From: Acinetobacter tjernbergiae DSM 14971 = CIP 107465
GTDB lineage: Bacteria; Pseudomonadota; Gammaproteobacteria; Pseudomonadales; Moraxellaceae
Assembly: GCF_000374425.1 (NCBI RefSeq)
Contig: NZ_KB894355.1
Location: 154,608-218,607, forward strand
Reading direction: 5' to 3'
Length of the DNA: 64,000 nucleotides
Shown: positions 1 to 9,982 of the stretch, one piece after another
Layout: the number at the start of each line of letters is the position of its first letter
Position numbering within the stretch: position 1 is the stretch's first letter
Translations under genes and position numbers: made by a program
Notes under the pieces: model-generated
Seen by the model: only the letters and a program-made list of their open reading frames with translations
Told to the model about the DNA's origin: nothing
Databases searched by the model: none

Positions 1-1365
1 AATAATTCCTTTCTCAGTCTCAACATGATAAGCACCGATATGCTGTGTAATACCACCCGCTTCACCCGCTGCCACTTTAGAGCGGCGAATACGATCCAGC
101 AATGATGTTTTACCATGGTCAACGTGACCCATGATTGTCACGACTGGTGGACGAGTCGTTTGTTCACCACGTGCTTCTTCAGCGGCTTCTAATAAATTAT
201 CTTCAGCTTGTGTATCCGAAACTAAGACAGGGTTATGACCCATTTCTTCAACAACGAGTACCGCAGTATCTTGGTCAATCGCTTGATTTTGAGTAACCAA
301 CTCACCCATTTTCATGAGTGTTTTGATCACTTCACGAACCTTAATTGCCATTTTTTGAGCAAGATCAGCAACAATGATTTTTTCACCAATCTCAACATCA
401 TAAACTTGCTTTTTAACAGGTTTTTCAAAACCATGTTTATTGGCTTGGCTGGTTTTTAAACCACGCTTATGATGGCTTTTGCTGAAGCTTTGCTCTGATT
501 GAGCATCACCACCACGACCGCCTTTTTTACCAGCACGTGGGTTTGCAGTTGCACCACCACGTTTGATTTCACGGTCTTCCTTATTAAAGGAATCTTCATA
601 TGCTTGACCAACAAGGCCAGCAGCTAAAGGTGAATCATCAATGACACGAATTGTTGTGGTTGCATCATCATTTGAATATTTTGATGCCATTTTACGCATT
701 TGCTCAAGTGTACGCTGTTGAGCTTCTTCTGCGGCTTTACGACGCACGACTTCTTCAGTTGCTTTTAACTGAGCAGTTTGTGCTTCACGTGCTTTCTTCT
801 GTTCAGGCGTTTCTGTTGGTCTTACAACAGGTGCTTTAATGATTTTATCGCTATTACGCTTTTTCACCACAACAGCCGCTTTTGCTGGTGCTTGAACTGA
901 ACCACCAGAAGTATGCGCTGCACGCATCGCTTCTAAAGTCGCGTTGGCTTTTTGCTCAGCTACATCACGTGCATTTTGAACTGCTTGATCACGTGTACTT
1001 TGCTCTACACGTGCTTTTACATCTGCTTCTACACGTGCTTTTGCTTCAGCTGCAAGTAATTCAGGGTTCGGTTTAGCAAAAACTTGTTTCTTGCGAACTT
1101 CAACATTAATGTTTTTTGCTTTACCCGACGTACTTGTTACTTTAGCAGTACTGGTTGTTTTACGTTTCAACGCAATTTTTCCTGTGTTACCACTGTCCTG
1201 ACCATGTACTTTTTTCAAATGATTGATCAAAGTATTCTGTTGTTCAGCGGTAATAATGTCATCTGCTTTACGCTGTGGTAGACCTGCTTCGCGAACCTGC
1301 TCTAGGAGTTTCTCTACAGGACGTTCTACGCTGAGCGCTAACTCTTGAATCGACTTGTCCGTCAT
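1..1365 (-). CDS. infB: Translation initiation factor IF-2, 5' part (cut by window edge)
   Basis: IF-2 is the GTPase that brings initiator tRNA to the 30S subunit. The frame is open from ATG at 1365 to the left edge (455 codons); the rest of the G domain and the C-terminal fMet-tRNA-binding domains lie outside. The N-terminus ([10 protein letters not shown]) matches the IF-2 N-terminal domain. It is followed by a long Lys/Ala/Glu-rich, probably helical linker of about 250 residues, a second IF2_N-like domain ([13 protein letters not shown]), and the G1 P-loop GHVDHGKT near residue 412, with [10 protein letters not shown] (switch region) close to the edge. It is the distal gene of rimP-nusA-infB; only about 10 bases separate it from nusA, so it is surely co-transcribed. 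Confidence 0.97.
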   Translation of the reverse strand, partial: MTDKSIQELALSVERPVEKLLEQVREAGLPQRKADDIITAEQQNTLINHLKKVHGQDSGNTGKIALKRKTTSTAKVTSTSGKAKNINVEVRKKQVFAKPNPELLAAEAKARVEADVKARVEQSTRDQAVQNARDVAEQKANATLEAMRAAHTSGGSVQAPAKAAVVVKKRNSDKIIKAPVVRPTETPEQKKAREAQTAQLKATEEVVRRKAAEEAQQRTLEQMRKMASKYSNDDATTTIRVIDDSPLAAGLVGQAYEDSFNKEDREIKRGGATANPRAGKKGGRGGDAQSEQSFSKSHHKRGLKTSQANKHGFEKPVKKQVYDVEIGEKIIVADLAQKMAIKVREVIKTLMKMGELVTQNQAIDQDTAVLVVEEMGHNPVLVSDTQAEDNLLEAAEEARGEQTTRPPVVTIMGHVDHGKTSLLDRIRRSKVAAGEAGGITQHIGAYHVETEKGII

Positions 1366-1375
1366 CTATTATCTC

Positions 1376-2860
1376 CTAGTTAAACCATGATTCACGTGCT
1401 TTCATGATTAATTGACCTGCTTTGTCATGACCTAAACCGTCGATATCTGAAATATCATCAGTTGCTTGATCTGCCAAATCATCAATCGTAATCACACCAC
1501 GCGCCGCCAATGCATAAGCAATCTCAGTGGTCATACCATCCATACTGAGAAGTTCTGCACTTGGCTCTTGAATATTTTCTTGCTGTTTCAATGCATCAGT
1601 TAAAGCAGCTTCTTTCGCACGGCTTTGCAACAATTCAACCAAATCAGCTTCAAGCTCAATTTCATCAAATGTTTCTGCTGGAACGTAAGCAATCTCTTCT
1701 AATGAAGTAAAGCCCATTTCAACTAAAGCCATTGCTAAGTCTTCATCAATATCGAGACGTGATACAAACATATCAAGATATTGTTGTGCTTCATTTTGCT
1801 GACGAGCACGATACTCTTCTTCTAACATCATGTCGAGTTTATAACCCGTTAATTCCGATGCTAGACGTACATTTTGCCCTTGTGAACCAATTGCACGGGC
1901 CAATTGATCATTGGTTGCAAAAATGATATCCGCACTACGTGCATCTTCATCTAGTACAATGCCTGATACATCAGCCGGCTCTAATGCGCTTGCAATATAT
2001 TGAGCAGGATCATCAGACCACACTACAACATCAATACGCTCACCATTTAGCTCTTGTTGCACCGCTTGAATACGTGTACCACGCATACCAATACATGCAC
2101 CAACAGGATCAATACGATGGTCATTAGTCTTCACTGCAATTTTAGCACGTACACCGGGTTGACGGGCAGCCGCTTTAATTTCAATGATTTCTTCAGAAAT
2201 TTCTGGAATTTCTTTTTTCATTAATGCAATCAGCATTTCAGGGCGTGCACGAGACAATAAGAGTTGTGCACCACGACCTTCACGATTTACGCTGTACAAA
2301 ATCGCATTCATACGCTGTTTAGGACGTAAAATTTCTTTGTGGATGGTTTCTTCACGTGCCAAATAAGCTTCAGCGTTGTCACCAAGATCAATGATAAAGC
2401 CATCTTTGGTTTGCTTTTTCACTTCACCGTAAATCAACTCACCTACTTTAGATTCATAAGCATCTGCAACAAGTGCTCGCTCTGCTTCACGAATCTTTTG
2501 TACAATCACTTGTTTTGCAATTTGCGCAGCAATACGACCAAACTCAATCGACTCAACTTCAAGCTCACGAATATCACCAATCGACCATTTTGATGCATCC
2601 ACATCAGAAATTGCATCCTGACATGCTGGCATTTCATGATCTTCATCCGCAACTAGCGTCCATTGACGGAAGGTACGATAGTCGCCCGTTTTACGATCGA
2701 TCTCAACACGAAGTTGAGCTTCTTCTGAATTTGTGCCTTCGTAAAATTTTTTCTTCGTTGCTGCAACAAGTGCCTGTTCTAATGCTTCGAAGATTGCTTC
2801 ACGACTAACACCTTTTTCATTACTAACCGTTTCTGCAACGGTAAGAATTTCACGGCCCAT
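1376..2860 (-). CDS. nusA: Transcription termination/antitermination factor NusA
   Basis: NusA binds RNA polymerase and nascent RNA, modulating pausing, termination and antitermination. At 494 aa it has the length of the E. coli protein. The N-terminal polymerase-binding domain covers about residues 1-125, an S1 domain begins near 136 (GELIYGEVKKQTKDGFIIDLG), and two KH domains follow (IDPVGACIGMRGTRIQ is the first KH GXXG region; ARAIGSQGQNVRLASELTG the second). The C-terminus has two acidic helix-hairpin-helix repeats (near 365-425 and 435-494), as in enterobacterial NusA. It sits between rimP and infB in the classical operon, with a 37-bp gap after rimP. Confidence 0.98.
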   Translation of the reverse strand: MGREILTVAETVSNEKGVSREAIFEALEQALVAATKKKFYEGTNSEEAQLRVEIDRKTGDYRTFRQWTLVADEDHEMPACQDAISDVDASKWSIGDIRELEVESIEFGRIAAQIAKQVIVQKIREAERALVADAYESKVGELIYGEVKKQTKDGFIIDLGDNAEAYLAREETIHKEILRPKQRMNAILYSVNREGRGAQLLLSRARPEMLIALMKKEIPEISEEIIEIKAAARQPGVRAKIAVKTNDHRIDPVGACIGMRGTRIQAVQQELNGERIDVVVWSDDPAQYIASALEPADVSGIVLDEDARSADIIFATNDQLARAIGSQGQNVRLASELTGYKLDMMLEEEYRARQQNEAQQYLDMFVSRLDIDEDLAMALVEMGFTSLEEIAYVPAETFDEIELEADLVELLQSRAKEAALTDALKQQENIQEPSAELLSMDGMTTEIAYALAARGVITIDDLADQATDDISDIDGLGHDKAGQLIMKARESWFN

Positions 2861-2897
2861 AAGTCACCTACCGATTTCTTATAAAATTAAGTTAATA

Positions 2898-3422
2898 TTA
2901 GTCTTGATAGATTAAATTTGCTTTATCAATATTATTACTATCAATTTCAAGCACATGTTGACCTTCTACTTCAACCTGAATTATTTCATTTTCCAGATCT
3001 ACAGAAAGTAATTTAGCTTGGAACTTACGACGGTTCTCGACGGCAGCAATTAATCGTAAAGCGACTTGTTGCCCAGTATATGCAGGCAATTGATTCAATT
3101 GAAAAAATGGACGATCCCAACCTGGTGATGAAACTTCTAAAGCGTATTCACCAGAAATAGGATCATGGACATCAAGCATTGCACCGACTTGTTGCGTTAC
3201 TAAAACACAATCTTGAACGCCAATACCACGACCTTGCTCAACTTCACCATCTTCATTAAGAACAGGTTCTACATTCTCATTGAGCGCTTTATCAATATAA
3301 ATGCGTAATAAAGAACGTTTGCCTTGTGGCAGGAATTCAATCCCCCACAGATCCACACCACAAGCAGCTACAGCTGGTGCGATAAGATCATATAATGCTT
3401 GAGATTTATTTGATAATTTCAT
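2898..3422 (-). CDS. rimP: Ribosome maturation factor RimP
   Basis: RimP assists maturation of the 30S subunit. The 174-aa product carries the family's N-terminal alpha/beta domain ([20 protein letters not shown]) and the signature [10 protein letters not shown] that begins the SH3-like C-terminal domain. It is longer than E. coli RimP (about 150 aa) because of an insert near residues 48-68 ([17 protein letters not shown]). It is first in rimP-nusA-infB. Two terminators lie between it and the upstream tRNA genes, so the operon probably has its own promoter in 3423-3531. Confidence 0.95.
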   Translation of the reverse strand: MKLSNKSQALYDLIAPAVAACGVDLWGIEFLPQGKRSLLRIYIDKALNENVEPVLNEDGEVEQGRGIGVQDCVLVTQQVGAMLDVHDPISGEYALEVSSPGWDRPFFQLNQLPAYTGQQVALRLIAAVENRRKFQAKLLSVDLENEIIQVEVEGQHVLEIDSNNIDKANLIYQD

Positions 3423-3531
3423 TTACTCTCGTCGCTCTCATGCGAGCCTATCAATCAATCTTAACCGTATAGTGAAGCACGACTATTTGACCAATTGATG
3501 TCGGCAACTACACGATAGCTAAACAACCAAT

Positions 3532-3551
3532 AAAAAAGGGCGTAATCGCCC
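3532..3551 (-). terminator. Rho-independent terminator, second of a pair after the tRNA array
   Basis: On the minus strand, GGGCG-ATTA-CGCCC is followed by six U. It lies downstream of the tRNA-Leu/fMet/fMet cluster and upstream of rimP. Confidence 0.75.
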
Positions 3552-3584
3552 CTATATTACACAGAAAAGCGTAGCCCACTGTGC

Positions 3585-3610
3585 AAAAAGGCCCACTATA
3601 ACTGTGAGCC
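3585..3610 (-). terminator. Rho-independent terminator, first after the tRNA array
   Basis: On the minus strand, GGCTCAC-AGTTATA-GTGGGCC (one G-U pair) is followed by five U. It starts 14 bases after the CCA end of the last tRNA gene. Confidence 0.75.
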
Positions 3611-3623
3611 TCTTTTAGAAACT

Positions 3624-3700
<77 letters not shown>

Positions 3701-3787
3701 ACAACGTGCAAAAATTATATACAAATATAAAGAAAAGTCAATTTAAGTTTCTTTACATTTGCTTGACTAAGTTGCACCTTAATCAAA

Positions 3788-3864
<77 letters not shown>

Positions 3865-3908
3865 ACAACATATACACTGCATACACCAAACTTACTGGTT
3901 ATTAAGCT

Positions 3909-3993
3909 TGGTGCGGAAGGGGGGACTTGAACCCCCACGCCCTAAAGCACTACCACCTCAAGGTAGCGTGTCTACCAATTCCACCACCACCGC
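3909..3993 (-). tRNA. tRNA-Leu (GAG)
   Basis: An 85-nt class II tRNA with long variable arm and encoded CCA. The anticodon loop gives GAG (leucine CUC/CUU). It occupies the leuU position after secG, as in E. coli. The acceptor stem GCGGTGG/CTTCCGC contains a U5-U68 mismatch next to a G6-U67 wobble, which is slightly weak but compatible with function. Confidence 0.95.
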
Positions 3994-4050
3994 AGCTTTA
4001 TGGGACGCATCATATGCCTTTAAATGAAAAAAGGAAAGGATTAATTCAAC

Positions 4051-4380
4051 TTATTCAGTCGTTTTTGGCGCGTTTGGTGAAGTTTCAGTCGATGTGACTG
4101 GTGCAGAAGTTGATGTCTGTACAGATTTTAAGCTGTATGCATCTGTAGTTTGCTTTTTCGCAAAGATTGCAAGAGTTAAGCTGGTTGCAAAAAATAGTGC
4201 TGTAAAAATCGCAGTTAAACGCGTCAAGAAGTTACCCGCACCTGATGCGCCGAAAACTGTAGCAGCACCGCCACCACCAAATGATGCACCTGCATCCGCA
4301 CCTTTACCTTGTTGCACCAAAACCAACGCAATAATTAATATTGCTAGAATGATGTGTACAACGAGTACAAAACTATACAT
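4051..4380 (-). CDS. secG: Preprotein translocase subunit SecG
   Basis: SecG is the small auxiliary subunit of the SecYEG inner-membrane protein channel. The 109-aa product has the typical layout: TM helix 1 at about residues 3-22 (FVLVVHIILAILIIALVLVQ), a Gly/Ala-rich loop (GADAGASFGGGGAATVFG), TM helix 2 at about 53-72, and a polar Thr/Ser-rich tail. It lies 16 bases after tpiA and just before the tRNA cluster. Confidence 0.95.
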   Translation of the reverse strand: MYSFVLVVHIILAILIIALVLVQQGKGADAGASFGGGGAATVFGASGAGNFLTRLTAIFTALFFATSLTLAIFAKKQTTDAYSLKSVQTSTSAPVTSTETSPNAPKTTE

Positions 4381-4396
4381 CTCTATTCCTCGTTAT

Positions 4397-5185
4397 TTAC
4401 TTTTGTGCAAATGCACTTGCAATTTGGTAAAAAGATTGTGCATTCAGTGATGCACCGCCTACTAAAGCACCATTAATATCAGGACATGCCGCCAACTCAA
4501 CTGCATTTTCAGCTTTCACACTACCACCATATAAAATGGCAATATTTGCACCCCAAGTTGTAATTTGTTTTAAACCTTCACGTATTTTCACATGCATGGC
4601 TTGAGCATCTGCTGGTGAAGCCGTTTTTCCCGTACCAATCGCCCAAATAGGTTCATACGCTATCACAATATTCTGCCATTGTTCAGTTTTAACGACAGAT
4701 GCAATATCGCAAATTTGTTGTAACACCACTTGTTCAGCAACACCTTGTTCACGTTGCTCTAAACTTTCACCCACACAATAAATGACTTTCAAATCTGCAT
4801 TTAATGCATTATGCAATTTTGCTTTTACAGTTTCAGCATCATCACCAAATAATTCACGACGTTCGGAATGTCCAATTAAAACAAAAGCTATCTGGCTATC
4901 TCTAAGTAACTCAGCACTGACTTCGCCTGTATAAGCACCAGTGCCCGATACTTTAGATAAGTCTTGAGCGACCGTAAAGATTGTTCTATTCGCATCTTTT
5001 AATTGTGCTTGTATATTGGTTAAAGCAATTAAAGTAGGCGCTACACCAATATGGCACCGTTCAGAAGGAATCTCTTGTTGTTGCAACAATTGTTTAAATT
5101 CTTCTATTAATTGAAAGGCATCAGCCTGCATTGGATTCATTTTCCAATTGCCAACAACCCAAGGGGTAATCGTCGAACTCGACAT
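4397..5185 (-). CDS. tpiA: Triosephosphate isomerase
   Basis: Interconverts dihydroxyacetone phosphate and glyceraldehyde 3-phosphate in the cytosol. The 262-aa protein shows all catalytic motifs: the active-site lysine in VVGNWKMN near residue 15, the catalytic histidine in [11 protein letters not shown] near 100, and the catalytic glutamate plus loop 6 in [13 protein letters not shown] near 175. [11 protein letters not shown] contributes to phosphate binding. It heads the minus-strand run tpiA-secG-tRNAs. Confidence 0.97.
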   Translation of the reverse strand: MSSSTITPWVVGNWKMNPMQADAFQLIEEFKQLLQQQEIPSERCHIGVAPTLIALTNIQAQLKDANRTIFTVAQDLSKVSGTGAYTGEVSAELLRDSQIAFVLIGHSERRELFGDDAETVKAKLHNALNADLKVIYCVGESLEQREQGVAEQVVLQQICDIASVVKTEQWQNIVIAYEPIWAIGTGKTASPADAQAMHVKIREGLKQITTWGANIAILYGGSVKAENAVELAACPDINGALVGGASLNAQSFYQIASAFAQK

Positions 5186-5554
5186 ACTTCGCCCGCCTAC
5201 TTACTAATTTCTAAAAAATGCTGCATATTTTACACGGATTTTCATAAAATTCAGTTTTTTCTTTAGCGTTTAAATTCTAGTTTTAGTATTAAAACGCTCA
5301 ATGGCCTGTTTAAACATTTTTAAAGCAGTGAAAACCATATTTATTTGAAATCATGTCGATTCTTGAAATATATTTTTTATGTTTTTGAGCCAACACGACT
5401 ATACTTAAAAAATTAATTTGTAAAAAATTCGATCAGTTCAAAGTTTTTAATACGAATCAAGTCAAAAACGACACTTTCTCTAGTAGTATTTTTGCGTAAC
5501 AAAAGTATAATTTTCATAATAGCTATTATAACCATATTGTCATAAGGCGGACAG
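5186..5554. other. Intergenic region between divergent tpiA and pilB
   Basis: 369 bases of AT-rich DNA without a coding frame I can support. It must hold the promoters for tpiA (minus) and pilB (plus). A pilB candidate promoter is listed separately. Confidence 0.6.
5492..5520 (+). promoter_or_regulatory. Candidate sigma-70 promoter for pilBCD-coaE
   Basis: TTGCGT, a 17-base spacer and CATAAT, ending 34 bases before the pilB ATG. A good ribosome binding site (AAGGCGG) follows at 5543. Assigned by eye only. Confidence 0.35.
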
Positions 5555-7264
5555 ATGTCAGGACTACATACGTCTCCAAAATTTTCGGGGTTTATTCGAC
5601 GCTTAGTCGAAGATGGTCATATGACTGCAGCAAACATGCAAAATGCAATTGATGCTGCAAAAAAGGCTAAACAGGATATTGTTGCTCATCTGATTGAACA
5701 CCATCGTCTTGCTCCTCTTACAATTGCGGAAGGCATTTCATTAGAGTTTGGTGAACCACTTTTTGATTTGGCTGTTTACGATACAGCATTACTACCACGT
5801 GAATTAACCGATAATAAGCTCATACAAAAACATCGTGTTGCGCCGTTAATACAACGTGGGCAGATTTTATATGTTGCGACAAGTAACCCAACCAATATTG
5901 ATGCTTTAGATGCCATTCGTTTCAATACAAAGCTCAATATTGAACCCATCATCGTTGAGCACAATAAACTTGAAAAATTAATTGAACAACAGTTTGGTGA
6001 TACAAGTAGTTTTGATTTTGGTGATAGCGAAGATTTTGACCTCGATGTAGATGTTAGCCAAGATACAACTCAGGATGATGAGACACCTCAAGGTGATGAG
6101 TCTCCGATCGTTAAGTACATCAACAAACTCTTGATCGATGCTATTCGCATGGGTGCATCTGACTTACACTTTGAACCTTATGAGAAATCATACCGTGTTC
6201 GATATCGTGTCGATGGTGTATTACGCCAAATCGCCAATCCGCCATTACAAATGGCAACCCGCTTAGCTTCTCGTTTAAAAGTCATGTCGCAAATGGACAT
6301 TTCTGAAAAACGTATGCCGCAAGATGGTCGTATTAAACTCAAACTATCAAAAACAAAAGCAATTGATTTCCGTGTCAACTCTTTACCGACGCTCTTCGGT
6401 GAGAAATTAGTACTGCGTATTCTAGATCCATCTAGTGCAATGCTCGGGATTGAAGCTCTCGGTTATGAAGATGAGCAAAAAGCATTATTTATGGATGCGC
6501 TTGAAAAACCTCAAGGGATGCTATTAATTACGGGTCCAACAGGCTCGGGTAAAACGGTATCCTTATACACAGGTTTAAATATTCTAAATACCGAAGATAC
6601 TAATATCTCTACAGCAGAGGATCCTGTCGAAATTAACTTGGAAGGCATTAACCAAGTTAACGTTAATCCAAAGACAGGTTTAACTTTCTCTGCCGCACTT
6701 AAAGCCTTCTTACGCCAAGATCCAGATGTCATCATGGTCGGGGAGATTCGTGACCTAGAAACTGCTGAGATTGCAATCAAAGCAGCTCAAACAGGTCACA
6801 TGGTGATGTCTACCCTACACACAAACAGTGCTCCTGAAACCTTGACTCGCTTACGCAATATGGGTGTACCTTCATTTAATATTGCAACCTCAGTGAATCT
6901 TGTAATTGCACAGCGCTTGGCTCGTCGCTTATGTTCACAATGTAAGGCACCTGTTGATGTACCGAAACAAAGTCTTTTAGAGTTAGGATTTACTGAGCAA
7001 GATTTAGCTAATCCAGATCTTCAAATCTTCCAACCAATTGGATGTGCAGAATGTCGTGAAGGATACAAAGGGCGTGTAGGTATTTACGAAGTGATGAAAG
7101 TTACTCCTGCTATCTCGAAAATTATCATGGAAGATGGTAATGCGCTACAAATTGCAGCAGCATCAGAACAAGCTGGTTTTAATAATCTACGCCGCTCAGG
7201 TTTGAAGAAAGTAATGCAAGGTATTACTTCTTTGCAAGAAATTAACCGAGTTACAAGTGAATAA
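5555..7264 (+). CDS. pilB: Type IV pilus assembly ATPase PilB
   Basis: PilB is the cytoplasmic hexameric ATPase that powers pilus extension; in Acinetobacter pili drive twitching and natural transformation. The 569-aa protein has a GspE/MshEN N-terminal domain (residues 1-150), an acidic linker (DFDLDVDVSQDTTQDD) and the C-terminal secretion ATPase. Walker A is GPTGSGKTVS near residue 329, the Asp box and Walker B follow (TAEDPVEI; DVIMVGEIRD), and the His box is GHMVMSTLHTN. Two CxxC pairs (CSQC, CAEC) form the zinc-binding C-domain. First gene of pilB-pilC-pilD-coaE. Confidence 0.97.
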   Translation: MSGLHTSPKFSGFIRRLVEDGHMTAANMQNAIDAAKKAKQDIVAHLIEHHRLAPLTIAEGISLEFGEPLFDLAVYDTALLPRELTDNKLIQKHRVAPLIQRGQILYVATSNPTNIDALDAIRFNTKLNIEPIIVEHNKLEKLIEQQFGDTSSFDFGDSEDFDLDVDVSQDTTQDDETPQGDESPIVKYINKLLIDAIRMGASDLHFEPYEKSYRVRYRVDGVLRQIANPPLQMATRLASRLKVMSQMDISEKRMPQDGRIKLKLSKTKAIDFRVNSLPTLFGEKLVLRILDPSSAMLGIEALGYEDEQKALFMDALEKPQGMLLITGPTGSGKTVSLYTGLNILNTEDTNISTAEDPVEINLEGINQVNVNPKTGLTFSAALKAFLRQDPDVIMVGEIRDLETAEIAIKAAQTGHMVMSTLHTNSAPETLTRLRNMGVPSFNIATSVNLVIAQRLARRLCSQCKAPVDVPKQSLLELGFTEQDLANPDLQIFQPIGCAECREGYKGRVGIYEVMKVTPAISKIIMEDGNALQIAAASEQAGFNNLRRSGLKKVMQGITSLQEINRVTSE

Positions 7265-7288
7265 AATTAATAAAAAGGATTGATGGTC

Positions 7289-8515
7289 ATGGCAGCTAAA
7301 AAAGCGCAAATGATGCCTACTTTTGCCTATGAAGGGGTGGATCGTAAAGGGGCAAAAATTAAAGGAGAATTACCAGCACGTAATATGGCTTTAGCTAAAG
7401 TTACATTGCGTAAGCAAGGTGTTACCATTAAAAACATTCGAGAAAAGCGTAAAAATATTCTCGAAGGTTTGATGAAAAAGAAAGTCACCACTTTAGATAT
7501 TACAATATTTACTCGCCAATTAGCGACCATGATGAAAGCCGGTGTTCCTTTAGTCCAAGGCTTTGAGATCGTGGCAGAAGGCTTAGAAAACCCAGCAATG
7601 CGAGAAGTCGTACTTGGTATTAAAGGTGAGGTTGAAGGCGGTAATACTTTTGCAGGTGCTTTACGCAAACACCCACAGTATTTTGATAATCTATTCTGCT
7701 CACTGGTTGAATCGGGCGAACAATCTGGTGCACTAGAAACCATGCTAGATCGTGTTGCGATCTATAAAGAAAAAAGTGAATTATTAAAGCAAAAAATCAA
7801 AAAAGCCATGAAATATCCAATTGCGGTGATCGTAGTTGCTCTTATTGTTACGATTATTCTAATGGTAAAAGTAGTTCCTGTTTTCCAAGATTTATTTAGT
7901 TCATTTGGAGCTGACCTTCCAGCATTTACTCAAATGGTCGTTAATATGTCAAAATGGATGCAAGAGTATTGGTTTATTCTTATCTTAATTATTGGCGCAA
8001 TAATTACAGCTTTTCTTGAAGCCAAAAAACGTAGTAAAAAATTTCGGGATCTTTTAGATAAAATGGCACTCAAAGCTCCTATTTTTGGTGATTTGGTCTA
8101 TAAAGCAATTATTGCCCGCTATAGTCGAACTCTTGCCACTACATTTGCTGCGGGTGTCCCTTTAATAGATGCACTAGAGTCTACAGCTGGTGCAACGAAT
8201 AATGTTGTTTACGAAGAAGCCGTAATGAAAATTCGCGAAGACGTTGCAACAGGTCAACAACTTCAATTTGCGATGCGTGTGTCAAATAGATTCCCGTCAA
8301 TGGCGATTCAAATGGTTGCGATTGGTGAAGAATCAGGTGCACTCGATAGTATGTTAGATAAAGTCGCAACACACTTTGAAAATGAAGTAGATAACGCAGT
8401 CGATGGTTTAACTTCGATGATGGAACCTTTAATTATGGCTGTTCTAGGTGTATTAGTAGGTGGTTTAGTTATCGCAATGTATCTCCCAATCTTCCAAATG
8501 GGTTCTGTGGTCTAA
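7289..8515 (+). CDS. pilC: Type IV pilus inner-membrane platform protein PilC
   Basis: PilC is the polytopic platform that couples PilB to pilin assembly. The 408-aa protein contains two GspF domains (about residues 70-195 and 270-395). Hydrophobic segments appear near 170 (YPIAVIVVALIVTIILMVKVV), 220 (WFILILIIGAIITAF) and at the C-terminus (LIMAVLGVLVGGLVIAMYLPI). I chose ATG 7289 because AAGGA (7275-7279) is well spaced from it; the in-frame TTG 7280 and ATG 7283 are too close to that site. Its stop overlaps the pilD start by one base. Confidence 0.96.
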   Translation: MAAKKAQMMPTFAYEGVDRKGAKIKGELPARNMALAKVTLRKQGVTIKNIREKRKNILEGLMKKKVTTLDITIFTRQLATMMKAGVPLVQGFEIVAEGLENPAMREVVLGIKGEVEGGNTFAGALRKHPQYFDNLFCSLVESGEQSGALETMLDRVAIYKEKSELLKQKIKKAMKYPIAVIVVALIVTIILMVKVVPVFQDLFSSFGADLPAFTQMVVNMSKWMQEYWFILILIIGAIITAFLEAKKRSKKFRDLLDKMALKAPIFGDLVYKAIIARYSRTLATTFAAGVPLIDALESTAGATNNVVYEEAVMKIREDVATGQQLQFAMRVSNRFPSMAIQMVAIGEESGALDSMLDKVATHFENEVDNAVDGLTSMMEPLIMAVLGVLVGGLVIAMYLPIFQMGSVV

Positions 8516-9375
8516 TGCAAGAATTCCTTTTTTATTTTACTCAAAACCCAATTGCTCTATATATCGCAGTTGGGCTTTTTAGTCTATGTATTGGTAGTTT
8601 TCTAAATGTTGTCATTTTTAGAACACCCAAAATGATGGAACAAGAGTGGCGACAAGAATGTCAAATACTTATAGATCCAGAACAACCAATGATAGATGAG
8701 CATAAATTAACCTTAAGTAAACCAGCATCTACCTGCCCTAAGTGTCAATCAACGATTCGTTGGTATCAAAATATTCCTGTTATTAGCTGGTTAGCTCTTC
8801 GAGGAAAATGTGGTTCTTGCCAAAATCCGATTAGTATTCGCTATCCATTGATTGAGCTCTTAACTATGAGTTGCTCACTCATTGTCGTTGCAGTGTTTGG
8901 CGCAACAATACAAATGTTATTTGGCTTAGTTTTGACATGGGTTTTGATTACATTAACGTTTATTGATTTCGACACTCAACTACTACCGGATCGCTTTACC
9001 CTCCCTTTAGCAGCATTAGGTTTAGGCATCAATAGTTTTGTTATCTACACTTCGGCTGCTTCGGCTATTTGGGGCTATTTGATCGGCTTTCTCTGTTTAT
9101 GGATTGTTTATTATATTTTTAAGCTAATTACAGGCAAAGAAGGTATGGGCTATGGTGACTTTAAGCTACTTGCCGCCTTAGGTGCTTGGATGGGACCAAT
9201 GATGCTTCCTTTGATCATTTTGCTTTCATCCATAGCTGGTGCTGTTATTGGTATTATATTGATAAAAATTCGTGGTGAAAATCAACCTTTCGCATTTGGC
9301 CCCTATATTGCAATTGCAGGCTGGATTGCATTTTTATGGGGTGATCAAATCATGAAAGTTTATTTAGGTGGTTAA
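8515..9375 (+). CDS. pilD: Prepilin peptidase / N-methyltransferase PilD
   Basis: PilD cleaves the leader of type IV prepilins and pseudopilins and N-methylates the new N-terminus, in the inner membrane. The 286-aa polytopic protein has the N-terminal cytoplasmic domain with two CxxC pairs (CPKC and CGSC, near residues 73-103). The two catalytic aspartates are in FDTQLLPDR and GYGDFKLLAALGAWMG. Eight or so hydrophobic helices follow the usual family layout. It overlaps pilC by one base (TAATG), and coaE begins one base after its stop. Confidence 0.97.
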   Translation: MQEFLFYFTQNPIALYIAVGLFSLCIGSFLNVVIFRTPKMMEQEWRQECQILIDPEQPMIDEHKLTLSKPASTCPKCQSTIRWYQNIPVISWLALRGKCGSCQNPISIRYPLIELLTMSCSLIVVAVFGATIQMLFGLVLTWVLITLTFIDFDTQLLPDRFTLPLAALGLGINSFVIYTSAASAIWGYLIGFLCLWIVYYIFKLITGKEGMGYGDFKLLAALGAWMGPMMLPLIILLSSIAGAVIGIILIKIRGENQPFAFGPYIAIAGWIAFLWGDQIMKVYLGG

Positions 9376-9376
9376 T

Positions 9377-9982
9377 ATGAGTTTTATCTTGGGAATTACG
9401 GGCGGTATCGGCAGTGGTAAATCAGCTGCTACACAATGGTTTGAATCCCAAGGTATTACTGTTATCGATGCGGATATTGTTGCGCGAGAAATTGTTGAAC
9501 CTGGTCAACCGTCTTTACAAGCCATTCAACAGTCTTTTGGAGATTGGGTATTATTAGAAGATGGCAATCTCAATCGACGTGCGCTTCGTGAATACATTTT
9601 CCAATTTCCAGAAGCTCGCCAGACCCTAGAAAAGATCACACACCCCGCGATTCGCCAATCAATTATTCAGCAACTACAGCAAGCTAAAAGTCCATACGTG
9701 ATCTTAGTTTCTCCACTGCTATTTGAAACCAATCAACATGAACTGGTACACCATACCTTACTGATTGATGCCGATGAGCAAATCCAGTTACAACGTGCGA
9801 GTCAACGCGATGGTCAGAATGAAGAACAAATTCGAAAAATTATTGCAGCACAAATGTCACGTACTCAAAAGCAGCAACTTGCTAATGATACCGTCTTGAA
9901 TGATGGTTTATTAGAACATTTACATCTACAACTTAAGCCTTTACATCTAAAGTATTTACAACGTGCTGAGCAAGTATTCTAA
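9377..9982 (+). CDS. coaE: Dephospho-CoA kinase
   Basis: Catalyses the last step of coenzyme A synthesis, phosphorylating the 3'-hydroxyl of dephospho-CoA. The P-loop ITGGIGSGKSAATQWF lies at the N-terminus and DADIVAREIVEPGQP follows as in the family; THPAIRQ and LLFET are further family motifs. I chose ATG 9377 (201 aa; AGGTGG at 9366-9371) over the upstream GTG at 9368. The gene is tightly coupled to pilD, as in many gammaproteobacteria. It ends in a 4-base convergent overlap with the next gene. Confidence 0.96.
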   Translation: MSFILGITGGIGSGKSAATQWFESQGITVIDADIVAREIVEPGQPSLQAIQQSFGDWVLLEDGNLNRRALREYIFQFPEARQTLEKITHPAIRQSIIQQLQQAKSPYVILVSPLLFETNQHELVHHTLLIDADEQIQLQRASQRDGQNEEQIRKIIAAQMSRTQKQQLANDTVLNDGLLEHLHLQLKPLHLKYLQRAEQVF